Below are positions 24,511 to 33,136 of a stretch of 33,136 nucleotides of DNA, one piece after another (position 1 is the first letter of the stretch; each line of letters opens with the position of its first letter). The stretch lies in the NCBI GenBank assembly GCA_003553625.1, contig PWEV01000064.1, positions 1 to 33,136 of the forward strand, read 5' to 3'. This DNA is from Halomonas sp. (GTDB taxonomy: Bacteria > Pseudomonadota > Gammaproteobacteria > Pseudomonadales > Halomonadaceae). The translations under genes were made by a program, and so were the position numbers. Below the pieces are notes generated by a model. That model was not told where the DNA came from and made no database searches. It saw only the letters and a list, made by a program, of their open reading frames with translations.

Positions 24511-25575
24511 TCAGCGCGGGGCAGGAGCCTCCTGCAGGCGATCCATCATGGCCATCAGCGCACGGACCTGGGTGCCCTCCCGGGTATCGTGTAGCGGATT
24601 GAGCTGCCAGGTACTCTCGGCGAACCCCCACCAGTCCCAGCAACCCTGGGGGTTGCCCATGCTGGTCTCGGCCTGGGGATAGAGCACCACGCGGTCGTGG
24701 GCGGCTGCCCACTCGTTGAGGCCGCTGTGGCGCGCGAAGATGTCGCCGATCTGTTCAGCACCCATGGCGCAACCGTGCAGTGCGACCGTCAGGCCACAGC
24801 CGCCGGCGTCGCACGCTTCCGGCACGAACAGATAGCCCGCCGAATCAAACCCCTTCACGGCGAAGTCGCTCTGATCGAAGTGCAGCAGGTCGCCGCCGAG
24901 CGTATCGGCATCACTGGTCTCATCCGTGTCCGAGGAGTTGCCGTGGAGCCAGGCCATGGCCTCGCCGGCAAGGTCCTTGTCACAGCCCAGCAGGTGAGTG
25001 CCGCCGCCCTGGTGGCAGTCGCCCAGCTCCGTGGCTGGAAGTGGGGTCGTACCTCGCCCGATGGGCCAGCCGTGTCCAACGTTGTCGCTCTGCACGAAGC
25101 GCAGCTGTGTCTCCGGATGCGTCAACCAGCCGGCGAGCTGGTCGGCCAGGGCCGACCCCAGGGCCGGGTCGACGGTCTCGTCCGATCCCCCGTGCCAGAC
25201 GAAGGCGCGAAGCCCGGAAAGGGCCTCGGCGCTGCCCACGCGCTCCAGCTCGCGATAGTCGGCCAGGCGCTGCTCCAGCTCGTCGAGATCGGGTGACCCG
25301 AGGCGGGTGGTCATGCACTGGCCCAGGGCGCGACGCAGGGTTCCCTGGGCGCAAGACCAGGGGCCGGCACCGAGCACGGCGAGCCCCCCGAAGCGCTCGG
25401 GCCAGGCCACCGCCAGCTGGGTAGCCATGTAGCCGCCGGAGGAGACGCCGATCACACTGGCGCCGGTGGTCTCGAGGGCCAGCCTGGGCAGGTCGGGAAG
25501 ACGGTCGGCGGCAGCCGGGCCGGCGACAAAAGCCGCCAGCACTAGGCCGGCGGCGGGTAGGATAGGTGAGGTCAT
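24511..25575 (-). CDS. Poly(3-hydroxybutyrate) depolymerase-like secreted esterase
   Basis: A 354-residue exported serine esterase. A signal peptide of about 23 residues ends in AAA. The nucleophile elbow is close to the mature N-terminus, GVSSGGYMA (Ser45), with Asp132 in HGGSDETVDP and His168 in NVGHGWP. This order is shared with fungal (Penicillium) and bacterial PHB depolymerases of that type. A second conserved block, ALHGCAMGAEQIGDIFARHSGLNEWA, followed by YPQAETSMGNPQGCWDWWG, contains the HGC oxyanion element. Cysteines suggest disulfides. Short-chain polyester or hydroxybutyrate oligomers are the likely substrate, not proven. The ATG lies 6 bp after the FKBP stop, so the two form an operon; the esterase has only a weak Shine-Dalgarno. 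Confidence 0.85.
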   Translation of the reverse strand: MTSPILPAAGLVLAAFVAGPAAADRLPDLPRLALETTGASVIGVSSGGYMATQLAVAWPERFGGLAVLGAGPWSCAQGTLRRALGQCMTTRLGSPDLDELEQRLADYRELERVGSAEALSGLRAFVWHGGSDETVDPALGSALADQLAGWLTHPETQLRFVQSDNVGHGWPIGRGTTPLPATELGDCHQGGGTHLLGCDKDLAGEAMAWLHGNSSDTDETSDADTLGGDLLHFDQSDFAVKGFDSAGYLFVPEACDAGGCGLTVALHGCAMGAEQIGDIFARHSGLNEWAAAHDRVVLYPQAETSMGNPQGCWDWWGFAESTWQLNPLHDTREGTQVRALMAMMDRLQEAPAPR

Positions 25576-25581
25576 GGGGGC

Positions 25582-26268
25582 TCAGTCGTCGACCACGTCG
25601 AGCAGCTCGACGTGAAAGATCAGGGTCTCGTGAGGGCCGATGGGCCCCTGGCCTTGGGCGCCGTAGGCCAGCTCGGCGGGGATCACGATCTCCCAGCTGT
25701 CGCCGACGCTCATCAGCTGCAGCGCCTCCTGCCAGCCGTCGATCACCTGCTCGACGCGGAAGCTTACCGGCTCGCCGCGCTCGAGGGAGCTGTCGAAGAC
25801 AGTGCCATCGATCAGGGTGCCCTCGTAGTGAACCTGGACGCTGTCGCCGGGACCCGGGGAGGGGCCCTCACCGCTCTCCAGCACCCGATACTGCAGGCCG
25901 GAGGCAGTGACCTCGACGCCTTCCATCTCGGCGTTGGCCGCCAGGAAGGCTTCACCCTCGGTGAGATTGCTCTCGGCCCGCTGCTCGGCCTCGGCCTGGC
26001 GAGCGGCCATGGCCTCCTGCTGGAAGTGCGTCAGCGTCTCGGCCATTTCCTCGTCGCTCATCGCCAGTTCGCCCCCGGCGAAGACGTCCTGGATCGCCTG
26101 GGTAAAGGCGTCCACATCCAGGTCGTGCACATCCTGCTGGATGCTTTGACCCAGGGTCACGCCCAGGCTGTAGCCAAGACGTCCCTCGTCGGTCTCCGGC
26201 GCAGCCAGCGCCAGGGGCGCGGCGCCGAGCAGGGCAATCAGGGAAGCGGTGGTTAGCAGTCTCTTCAT
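25582..26268 (-). CDS. FKBP-type peptidyl-prolyl cis-trans isomerase (Mip/FkpA-like)
   Basis: Periplasmic folding helper of 228 residues. A signal peptide of about 22 residues (ALAA) precedes the FKBP_N dimerisation helices (about 28-110, LGYSLGVTLGQSIQQD, then a charged coiled helix). The FKBP_C catalytic domain follows (about 125-225) with VQVHYEGTLIDGTVFDSS, GWQEALQLMSVGD and IPAELAYGAQG...IFHVELLDV. The binding-pocket residues are retained. The start at 26268 gives the signal peptide directly; a longer frame exists but would mask it. A perfect palindrome TGATAT-GAG-ATATCA (26301-26315) lies in the leader region. It is co-transcribed with the secreted esterase. Confidence 0.93.
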   Translation of the reverse strand: MKRLLTTASLIALLGAAPLALAAPETDEGRLGYSLGVTLGQSIQQDVHDLDVDAFTQAIQDVFAGGELAMSDEEMAETLTHFQQEAMAARQAEAEQRAESNLTEGEAFLAANAEMEGVEVTASGLQYRVLESGEGPSPGPGDSVQVHYEGTLIDGTVFDSSLERGEPVSFRVEQVIDGWQEALQLMSVGDSWEIVIPAELAYGAQGQGPIGPHETLIFHVELLDVVDD

Positions 26269-26426
26269 GAAGGGGCCTTGTGGTTGGGCGCCTAGCGCCA
26301 TGATATGAGATATCAGGCGCAGGCGCGCCGTGGAAGATAGGAGATCATGGGACTCCGCGGAAACGGGCCGGTTCCGCACGGGGGCGATATGACGCCGGCC
26401 AGGCCGGGAGCATCATACCACCCGGG

Positions 26427-26870
26427 TCAGACCACAAGGATGGGGCAGTGAGCGGAGCCGGCCACTCGCTGGGCAACGCTGCCCAGCAGCAGGCTCTTGT
26501 CGCCGTTGGTGCCCTGGGACCCGATCACGATCAGGTCGCATTCACGCTTCCGAGCGAAGCGAACGATGATGCGTGACGGGCGCCCACCCTTGACGAAGGC
26601 CCGCAGCTTCTCGGGCGGCACGCCCATCTCGATGGCCTGGCTCTTGGCATGCACGGCGATCTCGGTGGCGTACTCCTTGAGAGCGTCGTCGGGAATCTCC
26701 AGCTTCTCCGGGCGCACCATGGAGAGCGAGGCCTCGAGCAGACTGTGGTGCTTGAAGACGCACAGGATGTAGAGTTCGGCGCCGGTCAGCAACTGAAGGC
26801 CGACGCCCTTCTGCAGGGCCTTCAGCGCCCCCTTGGAACCGTCCACCGGGACCAGTATCCGATTGAACAT
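26427..26870 (-). CDS. teaD: Universal stress protein TeaD, regulator of the ectoine transporter
   Basis: ATP-binding UspA-family protein of 147 residues, the length of TeaD from Halomonas elongata, where it dimerises and down-regulates ectoine uptake through TeaABC. The N-terminus [19 protein letters not shown] gives the first strand and loop. The ATP motif G-2x-G-9x-G-S is complete: Gly117, Gly120, Gly130 and Ser131 in [19 protein letters not shown]. It ends with the typical HCPILVV strand. It follows teaC after 41 bp on the same strand, as in H. elongata, so it is the fourth gene of the operon. Confidence 0.94.
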   Translation of the reverse strand: MFNRILVPVDGSKGALKALQKGVGLQLLTGAELYILCVFKHHSLLEASLSMVRPEKLEIPDDALKEYATEIAVHAKSQAIEMGVPPEKLRAFVKGGRPSRIIVRFARKRECDLIVIGSQGTNGDKSLLLGSVAQRVAGSAHCPILVV

Positions 26871-26911
26871 GGCGTGTCTCCCTGGAATTTATAGGATCTG
26901 GGGTCAGTGGA

Positions 26912-28195
26912 TCAACGGAACGCCAGGTCGCGCAGGAACAGGGCGATCTGCGGGAACATGATGATCAGCGCGGCGGCCAGCACCAGCATGAAAACGAAGG
27001 GTGGGGTGCCGCGGATGACCTCCCAGTAGGGTCGCTTGAAGATGGCAATGGCGGTAAATATGTCGCAGCCGAAGGGTGGCGTCGCCGAGCCTATTGCTAC
27101 CTGGAGAGTGATCAGTACCCCCACATGTACCGGATCGAGACCCGAGGCGGCAATGGCCGGGGCGAAGATCGGCGTCAGCACCAGGATCACCACGATGGGG
27201 TCGACGAACATGCAGGCCACGAAGAAGGCAATGGAGATCGCGATCAACACACCTACCGGCCCGGCCTCATTGACACCGACTGCTTCGAGTATCGTCTGGG
27301 GAATCTGTGCGAAGGAGATGATCCAGGAGAAGCCGTTGCCCACCGCTACCAGGATGAACACCACCGCGGTTATCAGGCCGGTTGACTTGGCGATGGCATA
27401 GATGTGGTGCAGTTGTAGCGAGCGAAACACCACGAACTCGAGGAGCACCGCGTAGAGCACACAGGCGGCTGCGGCTTCGGTGGGGCTGAAGATCCCCCCG
27501 TAGATGCCGCCGACGATCAGCACCGGGAAGCCCAGTGGCCAGAGGGCATCCTTGACCGAGACGGCGCGCTCCTTCCAGGAGGCCCTCGGCTCGGTGGGTA
27601 CCTTGTGGATGGTGGCATAGAAGATGGAGTAGGCCGAGAACATGATCAGAATCAGCAGCCCCGGGCCGATGCCGGCGATGAACAGTTCGCCGATGGAGGT
27701 GCCGGAGATGACGCCATAGATGATCATGCCGATGCTTGGCGGGATCAGGAAGGCGATGTCGCTGGAATTGATGATCAGCGCCAGGGTGAAGGGGTCCTTG
27801 TACCCCGCCTTGAGCATGCGCGGGCGTAGCGGGGAGCCCACTGCGACCACCGTGGCCTGGGTGGAGCCGGAGACCGCGCCGAACAGGGTGCAGGAGGCAG
27901 CGGTGGAGACCGCCAGGCCGCCCTTGATGTGGCCGACAAAGGCCATGACCATGTTGATCAAGCGGTTGGCTGACTGCCCGCGGGTCATGATATCGGCAGC
28001 CAGGATGAACATCGGCACGGCGACCAGTGCCGTGGGGCGAATGCCTCCCATCATCTGCTGGATGAGGGTTTCCATCTGGCCGAGCCCGCCGAAGGTCATG
28101 TAGAACCCGACGAAGGCCGCCGTGACCAGAGGAATCATCATCGGGAACCCGAGCAGCAGGAGCACGATCATGATGGAGATGATGATGGTTGTCAT
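26912..28195 (-). CDS. teaC: TRAP transporter large membrane subunit TeaC (ectoine)
   Basis: DctM-type subunit that forms the sodium-driven translocation channel of the ectoine TRAP transporter. The 427-residue protein has about twelve helices. Typical pieces are the N-terminal LLLLGFPMMIPLV, ALVAVPMFILAADIM, ASCTLFGAVSGSTQATVVAVGS (a re-entrant region) and SSDIAFLIPPSIGMIIYGVISGTSIGELFIAGIGPGLL. Later come GGIFSPTEAAAACV, CMFVDPIVVILVLTPIFAPA and GSATPPFGCDIF. The ATG at 28195 has GAGG about ten bases upstream and lies 21 bp after teaB. Confidence 0.95.
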   Translation of the reverse strand: MTTIIISIMIVLLLLGFPMMIPLVTAAFVGFYMTFGGLGQMETLIQQMMGGIRPTALVAVPMFILAADIMTRGQSANRLINMVMAFVGHIKGGLAVSTAASCTLFGAVSGSTQATVVAVGSPLRPRMLKAGYKDPFTLALIINSSDIAFLIPPSIGMIIYGVISGTSIGELFIAGIGPGLLILIMFSAYSIFYATIHKVPTEPRASWKERAVSVKDALWPLGFPVLIVGGIYGGIFSPTEAAAACVLYAVLLEFVVFRSLQLHHIYAIAKSTGLITAVVFILVAVGNGFSWIISFAQIPQTILEAVGVNEAGPVGVLIAISIAFFVACMFVDPIVVILVLTPIFAPAIAASGLDPVHVGVLITLQVAIGSATPPFGCDIFTAIAIFKRPYWEVIRGTPPFVFMLVLAAALIIMFPQIALFLRDLAFR

Positions 28196-28216
28196 GGGGA
28201 TGTGCCTCGCTCGGGA

Positions 28217-28804
28217 TCAGACTTCCGTTTCCGTGTCCTTGTAGCCGTCTACCACGTGGGTCGAGAGGTAGACGTCACGTGAGGTCAGGTTCTTGATGGC
28301 GGTCAGCAGGTACTGAATGCCGGTGATGGCAAAGCCTATCGGAACCCAGATGTACATGATCCAGACCGGCATGCTAAGCGAGGGCAGCACGCGCCCGCGA
28401 CCATAGAGGGTGGAGATATAGCCGATCGAGTAGTAGCAGAGCACGAACATCACCAGGGCGGTGAACAGACTGATGCAGATCATCATCCAGCGCCTGCCGC
28501 CAGTAGGGACCGCATCGTAGATGGCCGACATGCGGATATGGCGACCGTGACGTGCCGCATAGCCGATGCCGGCGAAGGTGATCATCACGATCAGGATGCG
28601 GTTGACCTCCTCGGAGAAATGCAGACTCTCGCCGAGGATGAAGCGGCTCAGCACGTTGGCGATGGTGTTGATGGCCATGAGGATCACCCCCATGGCCAGG
28701 ATGACCGCCTCTGCCCGGCTGATCCAGGTGTCGATGGGTCCCAGCGGGCCGGGGAGTGTAGAGCGATAGCCCTTTTCCGCAATTTCGTCTTCGTTCATTT
28801 CCAT
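28217..28804 (-). CDS. teaB: TRAP transporter small membrane subunit TeaB (ectoine)
   Basis: DctQ-type subunit with four membrane helices, required with TeaC for ectoine uptake. The 195-residue protein has an acidic N-terminus ([12 protein letters not shown]). Then come helix 1 ([23 protein letters not shown]), the conserved [30 protein letters not shown] stretch that marks DctQ proteins, and two further helices with the [21 protein letters not shown] segment. I chose the ATG at 28804 with AGGAG nine bases upstream. The frame continues to a GTG at 28831, which lacks a ribosome-binding site. Second gene of teaABCD. Confidence 0.92.
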   Translation of the reverse strand: MEMNEDEIAEKGYRSTLPGPLGPIDTWISRAEAVILAMGVILMAINTIANVLSRFILGESLHFSEEVNRILIVMITFAGIGYAARHGRHIRMSAIYDAVPTGGRRWMMICISLFTALVMFVLCYYSIGYISTLYGRGRVLPSLSMPVWIMYIWVPIGFAITGIQYLLTAIKNLTSRDVYLSTHVVDGYKDTETEV

Positions 28805-28942
28805 GTCGACGGGCTCCTGTACCTTCCCCACGCATGAGTATTAGCTGTCTTCCATAAGAGTACGTTTTCGTGGCGCGACATGCTGCAAAGGCTTCAACGC
28901 TGAGTGGCCGGCGCGCGATACGAGGCGCGTTCCTGAAGACAG

Positions 28943-28966
28943 AGGGGGCAGCCTCGCGGCTACCCC
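28943..28966 (-). terminator. Hairpin between teaA and teaB
   Basis: GGGGGCAGCC and GGCTACCCCC pair around TCGC with one C-A mismatch, inside the 198-bp teaA-teaB gap. There is no U tract on the minus strand, so a partial attenuator or 3' stabiliser of the teaA message fits best. It would leave more binding protein than membrane subunits. Confidence 0.55.
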
Positions 28967-29002
28967 CCCTTGCGTGCGATGTTGACGATGCTCCCTGGAG
29001 GA

Positions 29003-30019
29003 TCAGTCGTTGGTGACGGCTTCCAGGTCAGCCTTGAACTGCTCCAGCAACTCGGCGCCACGCTCGCCGGTCAGCTCGATGAAGCGCTCCTCGACCTGCG
29101 GGGCGCGGGCACGGAAGGCCTCGATCTGCTCGTCGGTGAGTCGCGTCACGGTGACCTCGTCGGAGGCCTCCTGGATCTTGGCCAGGGACTCGTCTGCCAG
29201 GCCGGAGATGTGATCGATGATGACATCGTAGGCGTGATCGCTGGCGCTACGCACCAGCTGCTGCTCGTCCTCGGAGAGACCGTCGAAGAAGTTCTGGTTG
29301 GCCATCATGGCGGTGGTGAACCAGCCGTGGCCGGTGTAGACCAGGTGCGGAGAGACCTCGTAGAGGCCGCCGGACTCGATCCAGAAGATCGGATTCTCCT
29401 GACCCTGGAGGATGCCGGTCTGCAGGCCGCCGTAGACCTCGCCCCAGGGCAGCGGCGTGGGGCTGGCACCGAAGGCTCGGTAGGTCTCGGTGAGCAGCGG
29501 GTTGGTCATGGTGCGGATGTTCTTGCCGCGCAGCTCTTCCGGGGTGGTGAAGGGCTCGTCCAGAGTGACGATCATCTCGCCTTCCGGATACATCTTGAGC
29601 AGCTCCAGGCCCTGCTCGGCGTAGAGCTCCGGGAACATCTCATTGATGGCCACGCTGGTGTTGAAGAACTCGATGACGGTTTCTTCATCGGTGGGCAACA
29701 GATAGGGAACGAAGAAGATCTGCGCCTCGGGAATCAATGCGCCGGTGAAGCCGGGTGACTGGTTGACGAACTGCAGGATGCCGGCCTGGGTCTGCTCCAT
29801 GATGTCATCGGACTCGCCCAGCTCGCCGAAGCGATAGACCTGAACGGTATTGTCGGAGTTCTCTTCGATGTACTCCTTGAACGCCATGGCGAAGACGTCC
29901 TGTACATCGCCCTCGAACTCCTCATGGGCGTAACGCCAGTTGGCAGAATGGGCCGCCGCGGACATCCCGAAAAGCAGGGCGCCGACGGTGGCCGTGGTCA
30001 TGAGTTTGGTTGCCTTCAT
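29003..30019 (-). CDS. teaA: Ectoine/hydroxyectoine-binding periplasmic protein TeaA
   Basis: Substrate-binding protein of the TRAP transporter that recovers ectoine and hydroxyectoine at high salinity. The 338 residues (H. elongata TeaA: 341) include a signal peptide of about 25 residues ending in AHS. The mature protein begins NWRYAHEEFEGDVQDVF, close to H. elongata. RFGELGESDDIMEQTQAGILQFVNQSPGFTG, IRTMTNPLLTETYRAFGASPTPLPWGEVYGGLQTG and GQENPIFWIESGGLYEVSPHL are nearly identical to it from memory, including the aromatic and arginine positions of the ectoine pocket. The acidic composition suits a halophile. The ATG has AAGGGGA upstream. The promoter is uncertain. Confidence 0.95.
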   Translation of the reverse strand: MKATKLMTTATVGALLFGMSAAAHSANWRYAHEEFEGDVQDVFAMAFKEYIEENSDNTVQVYRFGELGESDDIMEQTQAGILQFVNQSPGFTGALIPEAQIFFVPYLLPTDEETVIEFFNTSVAINEMFPELYAEQGLELLKMYPEGEMIVTLDEPFTTPEELRGKNIRTMTNPLLTETYRAFGASPTPLPWGEVYGGLQTGILQGQENPIFWIESGGLYEVSPHLVYTGHGWFTTAMMANQNFFDGLSEDEQQLVRSASDHAYDVIIDHISGLADESLAKIQEASDEVTVTRLTDEQIEAFRARAPQVEERFIELTGERGAELLEQFKADLEAVTND

Positions 30020-30101
30020 TCTTGTAGTCCCCTTACCGGTTGGGTAGTCATGTTCTTGCGAAAATGACAGGCACGACGCGGACCTGTAATCCGCACATGT
30101 G

Positions 30102-30135
30102 ATTTTAGGCTAGCGTGGCCTCGAGGGAGGGTCAA
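30102..30135 (-). promoter_or_regulatory. Possible teaA promoter elements
   Basis: On the minus strand TTGACC (30135-30130) is followed by TAGCCT after 17 bp and by a better -10, TAAAAT (30107-30102), after 22 bp. Neither combination is ideal. Osmotic promoters often deviate from consensus, so this is only a pointer. A small hairpin (GCGGA/TCCGC, 30078-30094) lies just downstream. Confidence 0.25.
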
Positions 30136-30637
30136 GAGAGGCAACCAGCGTATGAAGCGTTGAAAGATGGGTTTTTTTCTGCAGACCCAGGGCGTTTGCC
30201 AGCACCTTGTCGGCGGCCCTGACGCCGGCTGATGGGGCCGGTGTCAGGGCCGTTGATGAGTCAGCGAGGGCCAGGCGCTCGAGTTGGTCGAGGGTCTCCC
30301 GTTCGGCCTGAAGCTCCGCATGTTTCAGCGTCTCGCGCAGTTCGGCGACCCCCGGTCGGACGTTCGCTTCGGGCTTGAGCCGGCGGCGCAGCCGGCGCAG
30401 AGGGGCGGTGACCTCGCGCTGCCAGCGAAGGACCTCCACCAGCCCCTCCTCTGCCGTCGGTCCGGGAACGACGCCGTGGCGCAGCAGCCAGCAGCGCCAC
30501 AGCAGCTCGCAGACATCGACCCTGGCCTGATCCTGCAGGGCCAGGCAGGCCGATTCGACTCCCGGCTGGCCGTAGAGCGCCAGGGCAAACTCCCATAGGG
30601 GCTGCCCGGTCAGCCGGGCCCGCAGGATGGCCGTCAT
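30110..30637 (-). CDS. TIGR02444 family protein of unknown function
   Basis: A 175-residue, probably cytosolic, helical protein. The segment LWEFALALYGQPGVESACLALQDQARVDVCELLWRCWLLRHG is the hallmark of the TIGR02444/DUF2390 family, found beside the yheS-type ABC-F gene in many gammaproteobacteria. The middle is rich in Arg and Glu (LRRLRRRLKPEANV..ELRETLKHAELQAERETLDQL), suggesting a coiled coil. No function is established. The ATG at 30637 is closest to the family N-terminus, but no Shine-Dalgarno supports it, and the frame stays open to 30724. It diverges from the ABC-F gene across 77 bp and precedes teaA on the same strand. Confidence 0.82.
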   Translation of the reverse strand: MTAILRARLTGQPLWEFALALYGQPGVESACLALQDQARVDVCELLWRCWLLRHGVVPGPTAEEGLVEVLRWQREVTAPLRRLRRRLKPEANVRPGVAELRETLKHAELQAERETLDQLERLALADSSTALTPAPSAGVRAADKVLANALGLQKKTHLSTLHTLVASLDPPSRPR

Positions 30638-30714
30638 TTCGGTAGAATCATGGTTTGTTCCCTCGGCCGTCGCCGGCATGGCGGCGGCTCTCACGCACTG
30701 TCCGTGGAGCCCGC

Positions 30715-32654
<1,940 letters not shown>

Positions 32655-32658
<4 letters not shown>

Positions 32659-33092
32659 CTCTCGAGCAGAAAGGTCACCGGCCCGTCGTTGACCAGCGAG
32701 ACCTCCATGTTGGCGGCGAATTCGCCACTCTCCACCCTGGGCCAGGCTGCTTCGGCCCGCTCCAGCAGGTAGTGGAACAGCCGATGGCCCTCGTCCGGCG
32801 GGGCGGCGCTGGAGAAGCTGGGCCGCAGCCCCTTGCGGGTATCCGCCGCCAGGGTGAACTGGGAGACCAGCAGCAGGCCACCGTCGACCTGCTGCAGGTC
32901 GAGGTTCATCTTGTCGTCGGCGTCGCCGAATACTCGATAGCGCAGCAGCTTGTGCAGCAGACGGTCGGCGGCGGCCTCGTCGTCGCCCTTCTCCACGCCC
33001 ACCAGCGCCAGCAGCCCGTGGCCGATGGCACCCACGGTGCGCCCCTCCACGGCCACGCTGGCTCGGGTGACCCGCTGAATCAATGCCTTCAT
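32655..33092 (-). CDS. dtd: D-aminoacyl-tRNA deacylase
   Basis: Homodimeric proofreading enzyme that removes D-amino acids, and glycine from tRNA-Ala, from mischarged tRNA. The 145-residue protein has both active-site motifs: [17 protein letters not shown] and the Gly-cisPro motif in [11 protein letters not shown] at the C-terminus. The N-terminus [17 protein letters not shown] is typical. The ATG at 33092 has AGGAGAGG upstream. Its last 4 bp overlap the end of the ABC-F gene tail-to-tail (TAA on one strand, TAG on the other). The window ends 44 bp beyond its start. Confidence 0.97.
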
Positions 33093-33136
33093 CGTCGACC
33101 TCTCCTCTGCTCTCTTTACTGTGCTCTCCGGGGCTC

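Noticed and set aside
30655..30714. N-terminal extension of the ABC-F protein from an ATG at 30655
   Set aside because: The extra 20 residues have no family match. The ATG at 30715 has the better ribosome-binding site and gives the normal MIALRQVSLQRG start.

Overview
The window is GC-rich (roughly two-thirds G+C), densely coded chromosomal DNA from a gammaproteobacterium, most likely Halomonas or a close relative. The best evidence is a complete teaABCD locus, the osmoregulated TRAP transporter for ectoine plus its UspA-type regulator, in the order and with the protein sizes known from Halomonas elongata. Gene pairs shared with Pseudomonas and relatives agree with this: finR/fpr, glnK-amtB facing ubiK-comM, thiS-thiG-trmB, and the TIGR02444 gene facing a YheS-type ABC-F gene. 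I see no phage genes, insertion sequences, CRISPR arrays, rRNA or tRNA.

Layout. 1-2.3 kb: ribA (-) diverges from hemE and a VanZ-like membrane gene (+). 2.4-6.9 kb: aapJQMP, a polar amino acid ABC importer, behind what reads as a sigma-54 promoter with two NtrC sites. 6.9-8.7 kb: a small membrane protein, a histidine phosphatase and a host-attachment-family protein. 8.7-10.7 kb: a FinR-like LysR regulator diverging from ferredoxin-NADP reductase. 10.7-13.1 kb: two PII genes flanking amtB, with a second sigma-54/NtrC promoter in front of glnK-amtB. 13.1-15 kb: ubiK and comM. 15-16.5 kb: a lipoprotein and an alpha/beta hydrolase overlapping by ATGA. 16.5-19.9 kb: malate synthase G behind an IclR-box-like palindrome, a hotdog thioesterase and a DUF423 protein. 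20-21.9 kb: thiS, thiG, trmB. 21.9-22.3 kb: a gene-free stretch with a structured repeat and a candidate Fur-repressed small RNA. 22.3-26.3 kb: an AEC permease, a FixH-like/SCO copper pair, a PHB-depolymerase-like esterase and an FKBP isomerase. 26.4-30 kb: teaABCD (-). 30.1-33.1 kb: TIGR02444 protein, ABC-F ATPase and D-aminoacyl-tRNA deacylase.

How it fits together. Nitrogen supply is one theme: the amino acid importer and the ammonium channel/PII operon carry the same promoter architecture, a sigma-54 -24/-12 element with two NtrC-type palindromes whose centres lie 32 bp apart, so they should be induced together under nitrogen limitation. Osmolyte uptake (tea), iron/redox control (finR-fpr, the candidate Fur-controlled RNA) and the glyoxylate pathway (glcB) are separate physiological units. 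The likeliest undescribed element is the roughly 116-nt RNA at 22132-22247 (-), which has a near-consensus promoter, an overlapping Fur-box-like sequence, an internal hairpin and a U6 terminator, and no open frame with family support.
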